From Branchiostoma floridae (lineage: Eukaryota > Chordata > Leptocardii > Amphioxiformes > Branchiostomatidae): a stretch of 64,000 nucleotides of DNA. Numbering within the stretch: the stretch's first letter is position 1; every line of letters begins with the position of its first letter. Below, piece after piece: positions 13,291 through 25,529 of this stretch. Position numbers and translations under genes: made by a program. The notes beneath the pieces are model-generated. The model saw only the letters and a program-made list of their open reading frames with translations. It had not been told where the DNA came from and searched no databases. Where the stretch lies: contig NC_049995.1 of assembly GCF_000003815.2 (NCBI RefSeq), positions 7,672,395 through 7,736,394 on the forward strand, given 5' to 3'.

Positions 13291-14980
13291 ATCTGGATTG
13301 CATATAAACCATAATTTAGCAACATATGATACTAGCTATATAATATACATATGACACCCAACCAAGGACATTTAGAATGTTTTTCCTAGAAAAGGCATAT
13401 CAGTCTAACTTGCGCTACTTTCATACAATCTACCTACAATTTACTGTGTATATTTTCAGATTAATGGTATTAGTTATGTGTTGTCATATGCTGTATAAAG
13501 TTGAAGTGTTATTAAGGTTACTTTTGATATATATGCGTTATGAAGGTTGGACTAGGTTTGATGTATATGCTGTTAGTATTGTAATTAAATCACACAAATT
13601 TGCTACAAAATGATTTAGCTTCAAAGTCTGTTTCAGGAAATTAAAATCCAAGAATTGATTAGGCTTGCTAAAGATTACCTGACTTGGAAGGAAAAACCAA
13701 AGTGTCAATGTTGCTTATACATTGAAAAGGTACCACTTTGACTATCACTGTTTTTAATTCTTTAATATTCCAATACAATTTATTAAGATTTTTATCACCA
13801 AGAACCTTATTTGGGCTTCTGAGGCAATTTGTTTGTCATAATGAGGCTGTTTGAAACATAAAAAATTGTAAAGAATTAATTCAGAGAAGCTGTTATATTT
13901 ATAATTAAATTCACAGATTCTTATTTGATCTATACATTGTGCAAAGGATATGTATATAAATAAAGAATAGAAAAAATGATATCTAAACCCCTAAGCATTT
14001 TTTCTTCAACCTTTGGCAAAATGATGTCACCTGATATTTTAAGCCAAATTGTGCTACTTTAGGACCACGACATTTGATAACAGCAAGTCTTTTGGCAGAA
14101 TGAGTTTTCTCATATTTATGATGATGACCTGTGCCTTAAAGGCATAACCAATCTCGAAAGTGCAGCTTGTCTACCCTAGCAACAGAGTCGATCAGTGAGC
14201 CACCACGATTAATCTGAGTTGTAATTTTCATGATCTACTGTGATCATACATCGTTAGGTGGAATCAGCTTTAATGTGTGATTGCATGTGATTTGTTTGAA
14301 TGGTTGCTTCTTCATTTTGCCCACTGTGCTAGATGATGTGTTATTCCTCAGCAAAATGCATTCAGTTTAAATGAAATTAGGGCTTTAAATTCAAGATTCA
14401 CTCTTAACCCTTGTTCTGCTGAGCCCTATATATACAGGAATGGGCATACATGTATATAATGACTGTATGTGTGTCCAGTATCTATACGGGTTTACCGTTT
14501 GGTGCATTCCTCACAAATATGCAGCATACCGCAGCAAACTGCATCGATTGGGGAAGTAAATCTGCAGCAGTAGCACAGAATAGGTCAAGTTTTACAGATC
14601 AGATTAATTAACCAGCTTAGGGTGGGTAAATTGGCAACAAAACCCTCAGCATTACAAGGGTTAAGATACTAGCTTTGTTGCATTCATGACTTGTTATATG
14701 GCTACTTATACATGTTAACCAGTTTACAAGTCATGCTTACCAGTGAATCTGTCATGCAAAACAAACAGTGTGCTATGATCGGTCATATCTTCCAGCTTCT
14801 GTATGGCTTTGTGTATTCTGGTTGGATACAAAGGTGGTCGGGAAAGTGGGACAAAGTTGAGGGCACTTCTGGAATTCCTAATTTGGTGATAAAAAATGGG
14901 CTGCTATTTTCACACATGTGACTTTGCAAGCAAATGTGCTGTAATGATACATGTATGGCTGAGACGACATTCAACTTCAA
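13291..14980. other. AT-rich non-coding stretch
   Basis: No convincing exon. Small ORFs here are unsupported by splice sites or composition. Confidence 0.4.
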
Positions 14981-14981
14981 A

Positions 14982-15335
14982 TGAATGTTGGTATTCAAAA
15001 TTTCTGTAGAGTGCATTCAGTCATTTGCAATACTGGAAACGTCTTCAATGTTTGGCTTTCAAAATGTAGGGTTTCAAAATTTTAGCAATTTCAGTTATCC
15101 CTTACATAAAGCAGATTGCATGTAAGTATTGATACTCTTAGCTTCCTTCATGAATGAATGAATGTTGGTATTCAAAATTTATTCAGTCCATTCAGTCATT
15201 TGCAATATTGGAGAGGTCTTCAGTGTTTGGCTTACAAAATGTAGGGTTTTGAAATTACCTTTCTAGCAATTTCAGTTATCCCCTACATATACAGATTGTA
15301 GATTGCATGTATTAAGCATTTGATACTCTCTCTTC
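14982..15335 (+). repeat. Tandem duplication, ~178-bp unit
   Basis: gaatgttggtattcaaaatt ... tttggcttwcaaaatgtagg ... caatttcagttatcc occurs twice, with units starting near 14982 and 15160. Confidence 0.85.
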
Positions 15336-15359
15336 CCTACGTACGCTTTAGTCTCCTTC

Positions 15360-15835
15360 ATGGTAAACAGAAGAGGTGCGGAGGTTAATGCTGGTGCCAC
15401 AAGGTCGCGCACGCGGTCACATTAGAAGGTCAACGAATGTTCACCGTAATTTCAACACCCTCGCGGCAAGCTTGGCTCGGAAATCAGACATAGATCTCCG
15501 CTTGCCCGCAATGCAGATAGATCCGGGCAAACCCCATCATAGCGGGCTTAAACAACCAAGCTCACTGATTTATGCACGAGTGGTGTTCAGCCTAACTAAA
15601 TTCGAAGTTGAGGCCTACGCGGCGTTATAAGTCGGGTATAGATTGAACCCGAGTCAATCTGTACCCTTGTCCGTGTCTATACCTTTCACATTTATCAAGT
15701 CGGCATCAGCGGCTGTAATTCTTGTTGAAAGGAATCAAGTGGTGTCCTGCAATCACGGCTACGGGTTAGTCCATTCAGTCGGTCTTTGGAGGGGTGTGTT
15801 TGAAATGGTTAGGCTTCCTTTATAAAGTACAAGGG
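15360..15835. other. GC-richer block of unknown nature
   Basis: A ~470-base block with CpGs (cgcgcacgcggtcac, cctacgcggcg) in AT-rich surroundings. Two ORFs of 84 and 60 codons (15376-15630, 15643-15825) are not recognised. It could be a non-coding first exon, a regulatory element or a TE piece. Confidence 0.3.
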
Positions 15836-16221
15836 TTGTAATAAATTATAATTGTTGACTTCATTTTGAATGCTGATTATGAATTTAAACAAATTTGACA
15901 TAATGTTGTAACAAATTTGACGATTGAACGTTTTCTTCTTCAGTTGCTATTTCTTATCATCCAAGCAGCCTAAGTAGCTCACAGTCTTGAAATACAGTAA
16001 GGCTAATTTAGATAGGAGAAATGGGGAGGATTTCCTTCTGGGGGTAATTGCAAGAAAGAGCCCAAGGCGATCGGGGCTGTCTAATTTAGTGTTTGCCCAC
16101 AGAAAACCATGATAAGGAGTTGTTTAACATTCAGTAGGAGTCGGTGGGTCGGGGCCTTCACTGATGAAGTGAAGTGAGGGCTCATTTCCTGTAGAATCCC
16201 CCAAACACACACCTGCTCTGA

Positions 16222-16815
16222 TTAACCTTCAGGAAATGCATGGTCTTCTTAACCTTCTTCGTGCCGAGGAAGCCCTTTTGGCACAGAATTTTATTGTTTA
16301 TGGGGTAAGGTACTAGTAAGAAGACGGTTAAATTCTTCCAAGATTTCAAAGTTGTGATTAAAAAAGCCAATTTTAACGTTTAGGCAATACAGGGTCTACT
16401 TAACCTTCTTGTGCCGAGGTAGCCCTGTTGCCACAGAATTGTACTGCTTATGGGTTAGGTAATAAGAAAGTTAAATTCTACCGTCCAAGATTTCAGAGTT
16501 GTGTTAAGAAAAGCCAATTTTATTGACCTTCAGGCAATACAGGGTTTTCTTAACCTTCTTCGTGCCAAGGTAGCCCTTTTGGCACAGAACTGTACTGTTT
16601 ATGGGGTTAGGTAGTGTAAAGATGGTTAAATTCTACTTAGATTTCAAAGTTGTGTGAAGAGAAACCAATTTTGTTAACCTTCAGGCAATACAGGGTTGTC
16701 ATAACCTTCTTCTTGCCGAGGTAGCCCTTTTGGCACAGAATTGTACTTCTTTATGGGATTCTGTAGTAAGAAGATGGTTAAATTCTACCTAGATTTCAAA
16801 GTTTGATAAGAAAAG
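16222..16815 (+). repeat. Four-copy ~150-bp tandem repeat
   Basis: Unit: accttcaggcaatacagggt, cttaaccttcttcgtgccga, ggtagcccttttggcacaga, then ggttaaattctac and agatttcaaagttgtg. Starts near 16222, 16377, 16524 and 16676; a decayed fifth follows. Confidence 0.9.
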
Positions 16816-17364
16816 CCATTTTGTGTTGTGTCTGCTTTTTAGATAAAGTGCTGGGCGATTTGCGTAGTCTTTACCTTTTTGGCACTGAATTTGTATCATT
16901 TAGATTTATTGGGAAGAAATGGGGAAATTTGGTTTTGCATTGCCAAATGGCTGCTTTGTACACAAGTGCAGATTTCTGATGTAGATAACTTAGGGCAATT
17001 TCTGCACTTTTCGTAATAAGTCTCATTCAATTAGCTCTAAACTAGATTCAAGGCTTGTTTCATATGGACTGTTATTGTTTTAGAAAAGAACTATCATGAT
17101 AATATCTTTAAAATGAACTTAGGATCATTAATAAATTAGCACTTAAGACAAATGATAAAGCAGAAAATATAGACTCAGCACAATTGGGGGACTTATTTTT
17201 ATTTGCCAAAAGATATAGAAATAAATAAATAAAACTGCTGCAGCGTCAAAGTCTATCTTGGACTACTGACAGCATTTGTGTTGCAATTTATTGAGCATCA
17301 GGGATATCGATGTTTAGCACAAAGGACAGCAGTATAGATTAAAGCTTGAAGGTCATCCACAGTA

Positions 17365-18290
17365 ATTTTGAAGGTTATTCAGCACCAAGGACAGCATGTT
17401 TACAACAGTAGTGTTGAAGCTTGTTTAGCACATAGGACAGCACTGTTCTATATGACAGAAATGTTGAAGGTCATTCAGCACCAAGGACAGCAGTATTATA
17501 TGACAGTAGTGTTGAAGGTCCATCAGCACCAAGGACAGCATGTTTACAACAGTAGTGTTGAAACTTGTTTAGCACCAAAGACAGCACTGTTCTACTAGTA
17601 TATGACAGAAATGTTGAAGGTTATTCAGCACCAAGGACAGCAGTGTTATATGACAGTAGTGTTGAAGGTCAATCAGCACCAAGGACAGCATGTTTACAAC
17701 GGTAGTGTTGAAACTTGTTTAGCACATAGGATAGCACTGTTCTATATGACAGAAATGTTGAAGGTTATTCAGCACCAAGGACAGCAGTATCAATCAGCAC
17801 CAAGGACAGCATGTTTACAACAGTAGTGTTGAAGCTCGTTTAGCGCATAGGATGGCACTGTTCTATATGACAGTTATGTTGAAAGTTATTCAGCACCAAG
17901 GACAGCAGTGTTTTCTAGAATAGTAATTTTACAGGTCAATTAGCACCAAGGACAGCACTATTCTGTATGACAGTAACAGTTAATGCTTAAGCTTATTCAG
18001 CACCATGGATAACACTGTTCTATATGACAGTAGTGTTGAATGTCATTCAGCACCAAGGACAGCAATGTTTTCTAAAACAATAATCTTAAAAGTCAATTAG
18101 CACCAAGGACAGCACTATTTTGTATGACAGTAATGTTGAAGGTCATTTAGCACCAAGGACAGCAGTGTTTTTTAAAATAGTAATTTTACAGGTAATTTAG
18201 CACCAAGGACAGCAGTGTTTTTCTAAGATAGTAATTTTACAGGTCAGTTAACACCAAGGACATCACTGTCCTATTAAAACATTTGTCCAG
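17365..18290 (+). repeat. ~47-bp minisatellite, about 20 copies
   Basis: The core cagcaccaaggacagca recurs every ~45-50 bases with tgttctatatgacagtagtg and ttgaaggtcatt between. Higher-order alternation of three variants is visible at 17380-17880. Open frames through it are a by-product of the repeat. Confidence 0.93.
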
Positions 18291-18654
18291 GGTTGTTGTG
18301 GCCAGAAGAAAGTTCAATTTGAAAAGTTGTTTTAGGTCATTCAGCACCATGGATAGCAATGTTATGACAACTGACATGTGAAGGCCACTTTTCACATTAG
18401 ATAAGATTGATATGCACGATTGAAAGCCCTTCTCTGATATTCAAGGTAATCTCTATGGAAACACCACAAACATTGCTAGCAGCATCAATAACAAGTGCTT
18501 CCTTCTATACTTTGATAGAGTTATTCAATTCAGTTCTATTCATTTTTCAATCAACTTGCACGAGCAATAGAGTATATATGTATACACCACTGAATTGGGT
18601 TGATTTTTGAAGAAAAAAAAATGTTTTACACATAACAACAAGCCAATCAAAACG

Positions 18655-19085
18655 TATGTGCAGAAATACATGAAAAGAAGATATACAAAATACCAAACAC
18701 TAAGTCACAAGGATGTCATATTATGTATTACCATGGGCCAAACTTATGGACCAAAAATATAAGATGATTAATGTAAAGTAAGTCACATCCAGTCACTGAA
18801 GGACTAGAATCAAAAAGTATACAATCATATGAAAATAAGATACATGTAATACCAAGTCACAAGAACGTCATATCATGTATTACCATGGGCCAAAAATACG
18901 AGATGATTGATGTACAGAGTGTCATATACAGTCACTGAAGGGCTAAAATCAAAAAGTATACAATCATATGAAAATAAGATACATGTAATACCAAGTCACA
19001 AGAACGTCATATCATGTATTACCATGGGCCAAAAATACGAGATGATTGATGTACAGTGAGTCATATAGAGTCACTGAAGGACACA
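18655..19085 (+). repeat. Three-copy ~150-bp tandem repeat
   Basis: Unit contains tatacaatcatatgaaaata, agatacatgtaataccaagt, cacaagaacgtcatatcatg, ttaccatgggccaaaaatac and gatgattgatgtacag. The last two copies are nearly identical; the first is diverged. Confidence 0.9.
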
Positions 19086-19307
19086 GGAAGCATGTCGAGA
19101 CTATCTTGGCTGGCCTAAGTGCAGTTTAATGGAGCGACTAATGATGGTGAGAGGCAGGGCTGAGGAGTGTGTGCATCACTCACTAACCACTTTCCTGCCA
19201 AGGTACATGTGCTGATGTGGGGAAGGCTATTCCCTGTAGACTTCAATCAAACAATGGGGGGATGTTTCCTCGCAAACGTTTCACACTAGGGGAAGTCCAG
19301 CAGTAAT

Positions 19308-20070
19308 GCAAAACTACCGAGGTCACGGGTAAAGTTCTCATCACTCGGTATCTAGTGATGAAGTCGCGTCGTCACTGGCTTACCAGTGGGTAATATTTAT
19401 CGTCACTAGTTTTCCAGTGATGAGGAAACTTCAGCTGGTAAACCAGTGACGACAAATATTCAGTTTACTGAAGAAAAAGGAATCATCGTTTCAGTTGAGG
19501 GGATTTCAAAGTTAGCACTTAAAGTTATACTAACGTCGCCTCTGCAAGTCCTCACACTCCCGGACCAAATCTAACAGTTAAACACGGCTATGGCGACATG
19601 TGAATAAGGGTGTTTTTGTTGCACATCGAACTCAGCACTGTAACGTTCTAGTGCTATTAGAACGTGGTCACTGGAAGCCCAGTGCCGAAATAATTTCATC
19701 ACTTGGTGTCCAGTGCCGAAGAGTCACCGATCACTGGAAAACCCAGTGAGGAACCGGTGACCTCGATGGTTCCGCACTCGGTGTCCAGTGACGAATGACG
19801 TTCATCACTGGGGCCCCGAGTGACGAGCGGAGTTCATCACTGGGTCCCGAGTGACGAGCAGAGTTCATCACTGGAAACCGAGTGACGAGTCAAGGTTCAT
19901 CACTGGAATTCCAGTGCCGAGAGAGCTTCATCACTGGAACAAAGCAATTCATCACTGGGAAACCAGTGACGAACTTTCTTCGGCACTGGGCGTCCAGTGA
20001 TGACGCCATTTTGAATATAGTTTCGTCACTGGAAGCCCAGTGAGGAACCCGTGACCCGCGTAGCCTTGCA
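19308..20070. mobile_element. TIR element filled with CACTGG..CCAGTG hairpins
   Basis: Ends tgcaaaactaccgaggtcac and (complement of right end) tgcaaggctacgcgggtcac are inverted repeats. Both flanks carry gcagtaat (19300-19307 and 20071-20078), a 7-8 bp target duplication that fits hAT-like elements. The inside has many short palindromes of the form cactgg-n-ccagtg or cactgg-n-gagtgacgag, in two subterminal clusters (19340-19470 and 19655-20045). No ORF. Confidence 0.82.
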
Positions 20071-20131
20071 GCAGTAATCCAAATACAAAATTTTTATGTA
20101 TTTGTTTTGTAAACTGTCTTTGGGTAATGCT

Positions 20132-20335
20132 AGTTCACCTTTATCCGCAGGTGACCTTTATCCGTTGTTTGTTTTTTAACATCATATTTTAGGGATGTCA
20201 TGTTGCCAGACTGTGATTTCAAATTGTAATATTTTCAAATTATGCTGTTGGAAACTGTCGTCCGTCGACTTGATCCCTAAATACCCTGTCATTAAAACCA
20301 ACGGATATAGGTAACCCTGCGGATAAAGGTGAACT
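20132..20335. mobile_element. Family A palindromic MITE
   Basis: agttcacctttatccgcagg ... cggataaaggtgaact inverted ends, with internal arms ttgatccctaaataccctgt. Confidence 0.85.
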
Positions 20336-23267
20336 ATCGTTGTATAGTAAATGCAAGTTGTAGACTGTAAGATTTCATTCACTCACACTGGGATGGACCC
20401 CGACTCTTTTTCATGAATGTGGTGGGATCCGTAGAATTCTCTTTACTGTATACAAACTCACTACCAGGAAAAACATATAGACTCTGTTTGGAAGAAGTAA
20501 TTATGACATCTTTATATTGGTATATATTATGTATCTTGTAGTATTGGCTTGAGAGTTCCTGTTAGTTAGACATATACAGGCAGTCAGAAGTCAACTGTTA
20601 ACAGTTGTTAGCTTATTAGGAAAAAATTGTCTCAGAAATCAACTTAAGAAACAAAGCTAAGTAAAAGTCACTTTCATTTTACTGCAAGAACCTTCATTCT
20701 CAGTCCCAGATCATGCCACAGTAGATCGATAGTGCCAGGTTTGCTAAATTTGTTAGCAGTATTTGAACTCTTTGCTTGGATGCTTGATATGTATTCCGAG
20801 CATTTTCACCATACATGACTTGCATATGGCTCGCATTGCAAAATCAGGCTACACCTATTCTATTTGTCAGTTCTTAATTCAAGAAAAAAAATCATGCTGA
20901 CCATGAAAACAGAATCTGAGAGGAAGTTGGTACCCTCAAGTTGATGTACACAGTTTCATATGTGTCATATGTAACTAAGGACTACTAATTTTCTAGCCTT
21001 TTATTCAAAGTGCCAAGAAAATGAATTCCAAACAGTTTGAAATATCTTGCTGCAGCCTGCAATCTGCAAGTGACTGCCAAAATTGCAGGCCAGGCATAAA
21101 ATTTCCAATCCATCAATTCTCCAGCTCAAAAGAAAAAGCGGCTGCGATATTCTATGTGATCGTCCAACGCCGCAACAAATTGTCAGCATACTTTGACTTT
21201 GATTTGGCATATATTCAGATGCTGGTGTTGCATTCTAATGTAGTGATAGGGCACTGGCATCTGCTGATGCATATACTATAACTATCGAATAAAACTGCTG
21301 AGTGAGTGAAGTGAATTCAAACAAGGTGACAGTGTAATATATACTTCTCTGACAGTGATATTTTCCTATTTGGAAGTTGATGATTTTGCTCTGAGGACCC
21401 CACTTTCATGTTATTATTATTAATAACCAAGCACAATGCATGCCGTTGTTATTTGCACAGATGGTACAGATATTTTGCTTAATCATGAGAATATACATTG
21501 ATGTGCTGTCAAATGATGTCCATGGGGAACCTATGTTTTTAATGAGGTTGCTTGGTAACTGAACAAGCGATGGGAAGCATGTGTACTGTCAATCTGTCAT
21601 GTTATTATCACACTTCCTACAGATGTGTTTCACCATGGTACATAAGTGGCAACATCCCCTACTTATATAATGTGCTGTAATGGTTTGTTGTGTTAAGTGG
21701 TAGCAAAGGAGACTGCAAGTGTTTATTGTACAAAATGTATTTAGACAGGATGTCTCGATCTTAAACTTTAAAGCAAATGTGTTAATAACCAAGGAATATA
21801 TTCAAATGAAAGTTCATCTGTACATGTGTTGGTAGCCTCCGTAGTTGTAAAGTTAAAACTTTGTTCCAACACAAAAGAAGAAAAACTCACCATAAATTTT
21901 TGGTAAAACACACAAACACTTATATTAGTTTGTGTAATTGTACTGGCTAAGGTACGCAGGTGTAGTTTTATGTTTACATGTGCAAAGATTGAAATCAATG
22001 ATACGTAAGTTAAAACGTTACATGAAAAACGTTACATAGAAAACTTGTCCAAATAAAGTTGACAGCAAAATCATCAGAGGAACATTGGCAAGAAAAACTG
22101 CATCCAGCAAGTGCTTCTTTGTCCTACATTTTACTATTTATTTGCCGGCAGTAAATTCTCTTTTCTTCCTGACTTACAATTCATTCCAATCCTCTTTAGA
22201 GTTTCACAGCAGTTTTTTTTTTGGTTCCTAGGAAGGACATGGCCCTTGTTGCAAAGTAAAATACTAGTAGATCGTTTGATCATTTATGGCTGTTTTGTAG
22301 CTTTTCTTACAGTGTTGTATTTTGCAGTAACTAAGGAAGGCACTCATCTGTTCCTAAGAATGTTAGATATTGTGATGGTTTTATGGTTATTGTACTGTGT
22401 GACCAAGTTTTTATTACAGTTTATTTTCCAGTTACCATAGAAACTTTTATTTGTTGATTCTTACTCACAAATCGTATAACTATAAGGGTGAAGGTTACAA
22501 ACAAAGTGTTTTGTGACCTATTTTTCTAGTGATTGACTTATTTTTGCTACCCTCTACAATTCTCAGTTCTGCCACAAAAAGTGACAAACATAGATATTAT
22601 GGATATGACATATGCTACAGACTCCAAATATAATGCAAGCTTGGTGTGATAAAAAGACAAGATGGATACAAAATAGGATGCCTAATCTTTCAAAACATTG
22701 TAACAAGAACTGAAGCGACAAAACATGGTATCACAGCCAACAACTCTTGTATTCCATAAGCGCACACAGTGACACTTAGTGTGGCAGTCTAGTATCACTT
22801 TACCATCATGATAAAAAACCCTTGCTGTGGCCTAAATGCTATGTGGGTTAATGGGTGTACAGTATTCCATATGGACGGAATCAGGGACTGTGATATATGG
22901 ATGGATGTGTTGGCGATATCAATATAACTCTAGTCTCACTCAGTAAAAAAAATGCAGACCAGTGGAAAAAATTAGCAGTAAGTGACTCAAAGAAATGGCA
23001 ATGTACTGAAAGAAGTCACTCTGCGATTGTCATTTTCTCGCCAATAATTACTTGTAGTAAGTTGTACTGGGAAAGAATTTGAGCGAGGAAAATAGGGAAA
23101 AAAGAGTTTCTTGAAACAGGTTTAAAGACAAGACAGGAAAGAAAATTTCCGAAAAATAACCAAAAAGATGATTTTTTTCCACCAGGTATTAGCAATGAAA
23201 GAATCTATAATTTGTTTGGTAGACACACTAAAAATTTTTTTTTTTTAATTTAACATCATATTACGCA
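20336..23267. other. AT-rich non-coding stretch
   Basis: No supported exon. A 109-codon hydrophobic ORF (22111-22440) is present but AT-rich, without recognised motifs or splice context, and may be chance. Confidence 0.4.
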
Positions 23268-23474
23268 AGTTCTCCTTTATCCGGGGTAACCTACATGTAT
23301 GTCCGTTGTTTTACAAACCGTGGTTTCAAATTGCGATATTTTCACAATATTTCAGTGAACCCGACATTTTCAAAATTTTGCAGATTGAAACCACTGGCCG
23401 TCAAATTGACATCCCTAAATACCCTGTTTTTAAACACAACGGATATAGGATACCCCTCGAATTAAGGGGAACTA
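23268..23474. mobile_element. Family A palindromic MITE
   Basis: agttctcctttatccggggt ... gaattaaggggaact ends, with internal catccctaaataccctgttt. Confidence 0.78.
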
Positions 23475-23759
23475 ACAATAGTTTCTCTCCTTACCATGTT
23501 GAAATATTTATCTCTCTGTGGAGGTAAGTGGGTCAGCCCCGCTGTGATGATAAGCAGAGATAATCCAGTATTGAGCCCACAGGAAACTGATGAAAGACTT
23601 TGTAATACACGTCATTACAAAGGATCAACCTGCCAGGGTTTTAAATACATCAATCAGCGTAGGCGTCTACGTCTGAATATTTAAACTTCTTCCTACAGAT
23701 TTTATTAGTTATGAGGCTAGGCAAAATGAAGTAGGTTAATCATTGCATTGCAGAAATCA

Positions 23760-24285
23760 AAGTCTGAAACAAAAGCAGCCCCTGCAGTTCCAAGAAAAAT
23801 AGCCAGGGGGCCCAAACCCAATCTCTGTCCAATGAGCTATTTACTGTAAATGCATGTAAATTTGTGGGGATTTGCTTTTGTGGTAGCGGGAAAATGGAGT
23901 GAATGCGGTGGTTTTAAGTTTGCGGTAACACCATAGACTGCAGTCTCATACTATAATGGAAAAATGTTTGTGGTGGTTTTAAGTTCGCGGTGAAGTGGTC
24001 ACCGCAAAAACCGTGAACATAAAACCACCGTGAACATTTCTACATTTACAGTACTGCTTATAAATCATGATCCTAGCATGCCAATAGAACTAGAAAGCTA
24101 CCAGGAGTCCCATTATCAAACTTGACCTTCCCAACACCTTATCATACAGTGTATAACCCACCTATTAATGATATATCTGATCATTAACATCCATCCACAG
24201 ATTCCCGACTTATGCTGTCCACACACACACAGACACCAATGGCACCTAATAAAACATAACTTTCTTGGGGAAGATAATTACAATA
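23760..24285 (-). repeat. Family B repeat split by family C MITE
   Basis: Minus-strand family B: cagcccctgcagttcc...gccagggggcccaaac up to 23841, then continuing at 24054 (taccaggagtcccattatc...catccatccacag...aaaacataactttcttgggg). The interruption is the TA-flanked element 23844-24051. Confidence 0.72.
23844..24051. mobile_element. Family C MITE (TA target site)
   Basis: ctgtaaatgca ... tgtagaaatg and catttacag inverted ends, TA at 23842-23843 and 24052-24053. Interior tgcggtggttttaag and ttcgcggtgaagtggtcacc repeats. Related copies at 27813-28039 and 60932-61139. Confidence 0.83.
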
Positions 24286-24581
24286 CACATGACTGTAGCA
24301 TCGATTTCCTTTTTACCTGAGGGTGATATTTGAAGGCCATAATCAGCTTGCTACACTGGGTTATGGTGTGGTCTCATTTGTCATATGTCAATGTTATAGA
24401 ATTTACAAGTAGGTTGTTAGAGATCCAACTGCCAACAAAGATCTACCATAGCCATTTCTGTTGGACAGCTGAGTTTTGCTGGACACATGAATGACTATGC
24501 TCTCAATTTGTGATCACAAGACAGTTGTATAACATTATGACTTGAGGCTCTTAGTGAGACAAGATGTAACACATGTAACGA

Positions 24582-24660
24582 GGGGTGGGTACCAGTACAG
24601 AAAATTCAGGTACAGGTACGGGTCGGACATGAACCTGGACCCGATTTTCTGTAAAAACTT
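24582..24660. repeat. Fragment of the ggtaccggtacagaaaattcagg repeat
   Basis: ggtaccagtacagaaaattc and aggtacaggtacgggtcgga match the end of the element at 31289-31709 on the other strand. Confidence 0.55.
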
Positions 24661-24722
24661 TAGAATGCGCGATTTTTCCTACAAAGGACTCTACTTAATG
24701 GAGTGTCTGACTTCCACTGGCA

Positions 24723-24822
24723 NNNNNNNNNNNNNNNNNNNNNNNNNNNNNNNNNNNNNNNNNNNNNNNNNNNNNNNNNNNNNNNNNNNNNNNNNNNNNN
24801 NNNNNNNNNNNNNNNNNNNNNN
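24723..24822. other. Assembly gap (100 N)
   Basis: Exactly 100 N, so the true distance is unknown; SLCO exons could be missing here. Confidence 1.
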
Positions 24823-24955
24823 AGTGGGGCAAGCATATTTGCAAGTTGATTGGTTAAGAGCGGTAATTTGTTGCAAAATTTAGAATGGAGTCTATTGAGA
24901 CAATGGCTCAGACATACATGAAACAGTACTGTTGATTAAAAATTTGCATGTAATG

Positions 24956-25340
24956 TATTGTTCAGGGGGGCAGGTTTCCTCCTATGTGCCTTGGTCCTTG
25001 GCTCGCATGGTCTGCCTCAACATGTGCCCTGCCTAACATGTGCCCTGTACTAACATGTATGTAATGTATTGTACAGGTGGGCAGGTTTCCCCCTATGTGC
25101 CTTGGTCCTGGGCTCGGGTGCCCTGCCCCAACATGTGCCCTGCCCAACATGTGCCCTGTACTAACTTGTATGTAATGTATTGGACAGGTGGGCAGGTTTC
25201 CTCCTATGTGCCTTGTTCCTGGAACTATGTGCCCTGCCCCAACATGTGCCCTGTACTAACTTGTACATAATGGATTGTACAGGTGGGCAGGTTTCCTCCC
25301 ATGTGCCCTGTACTAACTTGGACATAATGTATTTTACAGG
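24956..25340 (+). repeat. Tandem decoy 3' splice sites before the damaged SLCO exon
   Basis: Four degenerate copies, followed by the exon as fifth. Each unit (about 55-110 bases) has TGTAATGTATTGTACAG, an acceptor, then the exon start (gtgggcaggtttcctcctatgtgcc). Most copies also carry TGTACTAACxTG, a perfect TACTAAC-type branch point about 25 bases before the AG. Copies start near 24956, 25065, 25175, 25268 and 25326. They shorten toward the true exon, and the earlier ones keep TGTGCC where the exon has TGAGCC. Confidence 0.85.
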
Positions 25341-25529
25341 TGGGCAGGGTTCCTCCTATGAGCCTTGTTCCTGGTACTATGTGCCCTGCCCATCCTGGCC
25401 TTCCCGGGCACGCTGCCCAAGGTGCTGCGGATGGAGAAGACGTACCACCTGACGGCCGAGGGCACGTAGGAGGAAGGGGACGGCCGCACGCTCCAGAACG
25501 AGGGCATCACGCACATGAGCTTTGGCAAG
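25341..25529 (+). pseudogene. SLCO: SLCO exon (TM6 region) with two in-frame stops
   Basis: Frame starting TGG at 25341 reads WAGFLL, a stop, [20 protein letters not shown], then [11 protein letters not shown], a second stop (TAG, 25467-25469), and GITHMSFGK. This matches the OATP segment after the WVGAWW signature (a short TM, then a P-x-x-LP motif). The first stop (TGA, 25359-25361) is a one-base change from TGT, which three of the four upstream decoy copies keep. The exon seems to end at GGCAA before GTA (25530), but that phase does not fit the next exon (27575 needs phase 1), so an exon may be hidden in the adjacent 468-base gap. Either this copy is a broken relic and the working exon lies in the gap, or the stops are assembly errors at the gap edge. 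Confidence 0.6.

Noticed and set aside
17368-17826. Repeat protein encoded by the minisatellite
   Set aside because: Frames shift between units and stops occur; the open stretches follow from the repeat lacking stops in some frames.
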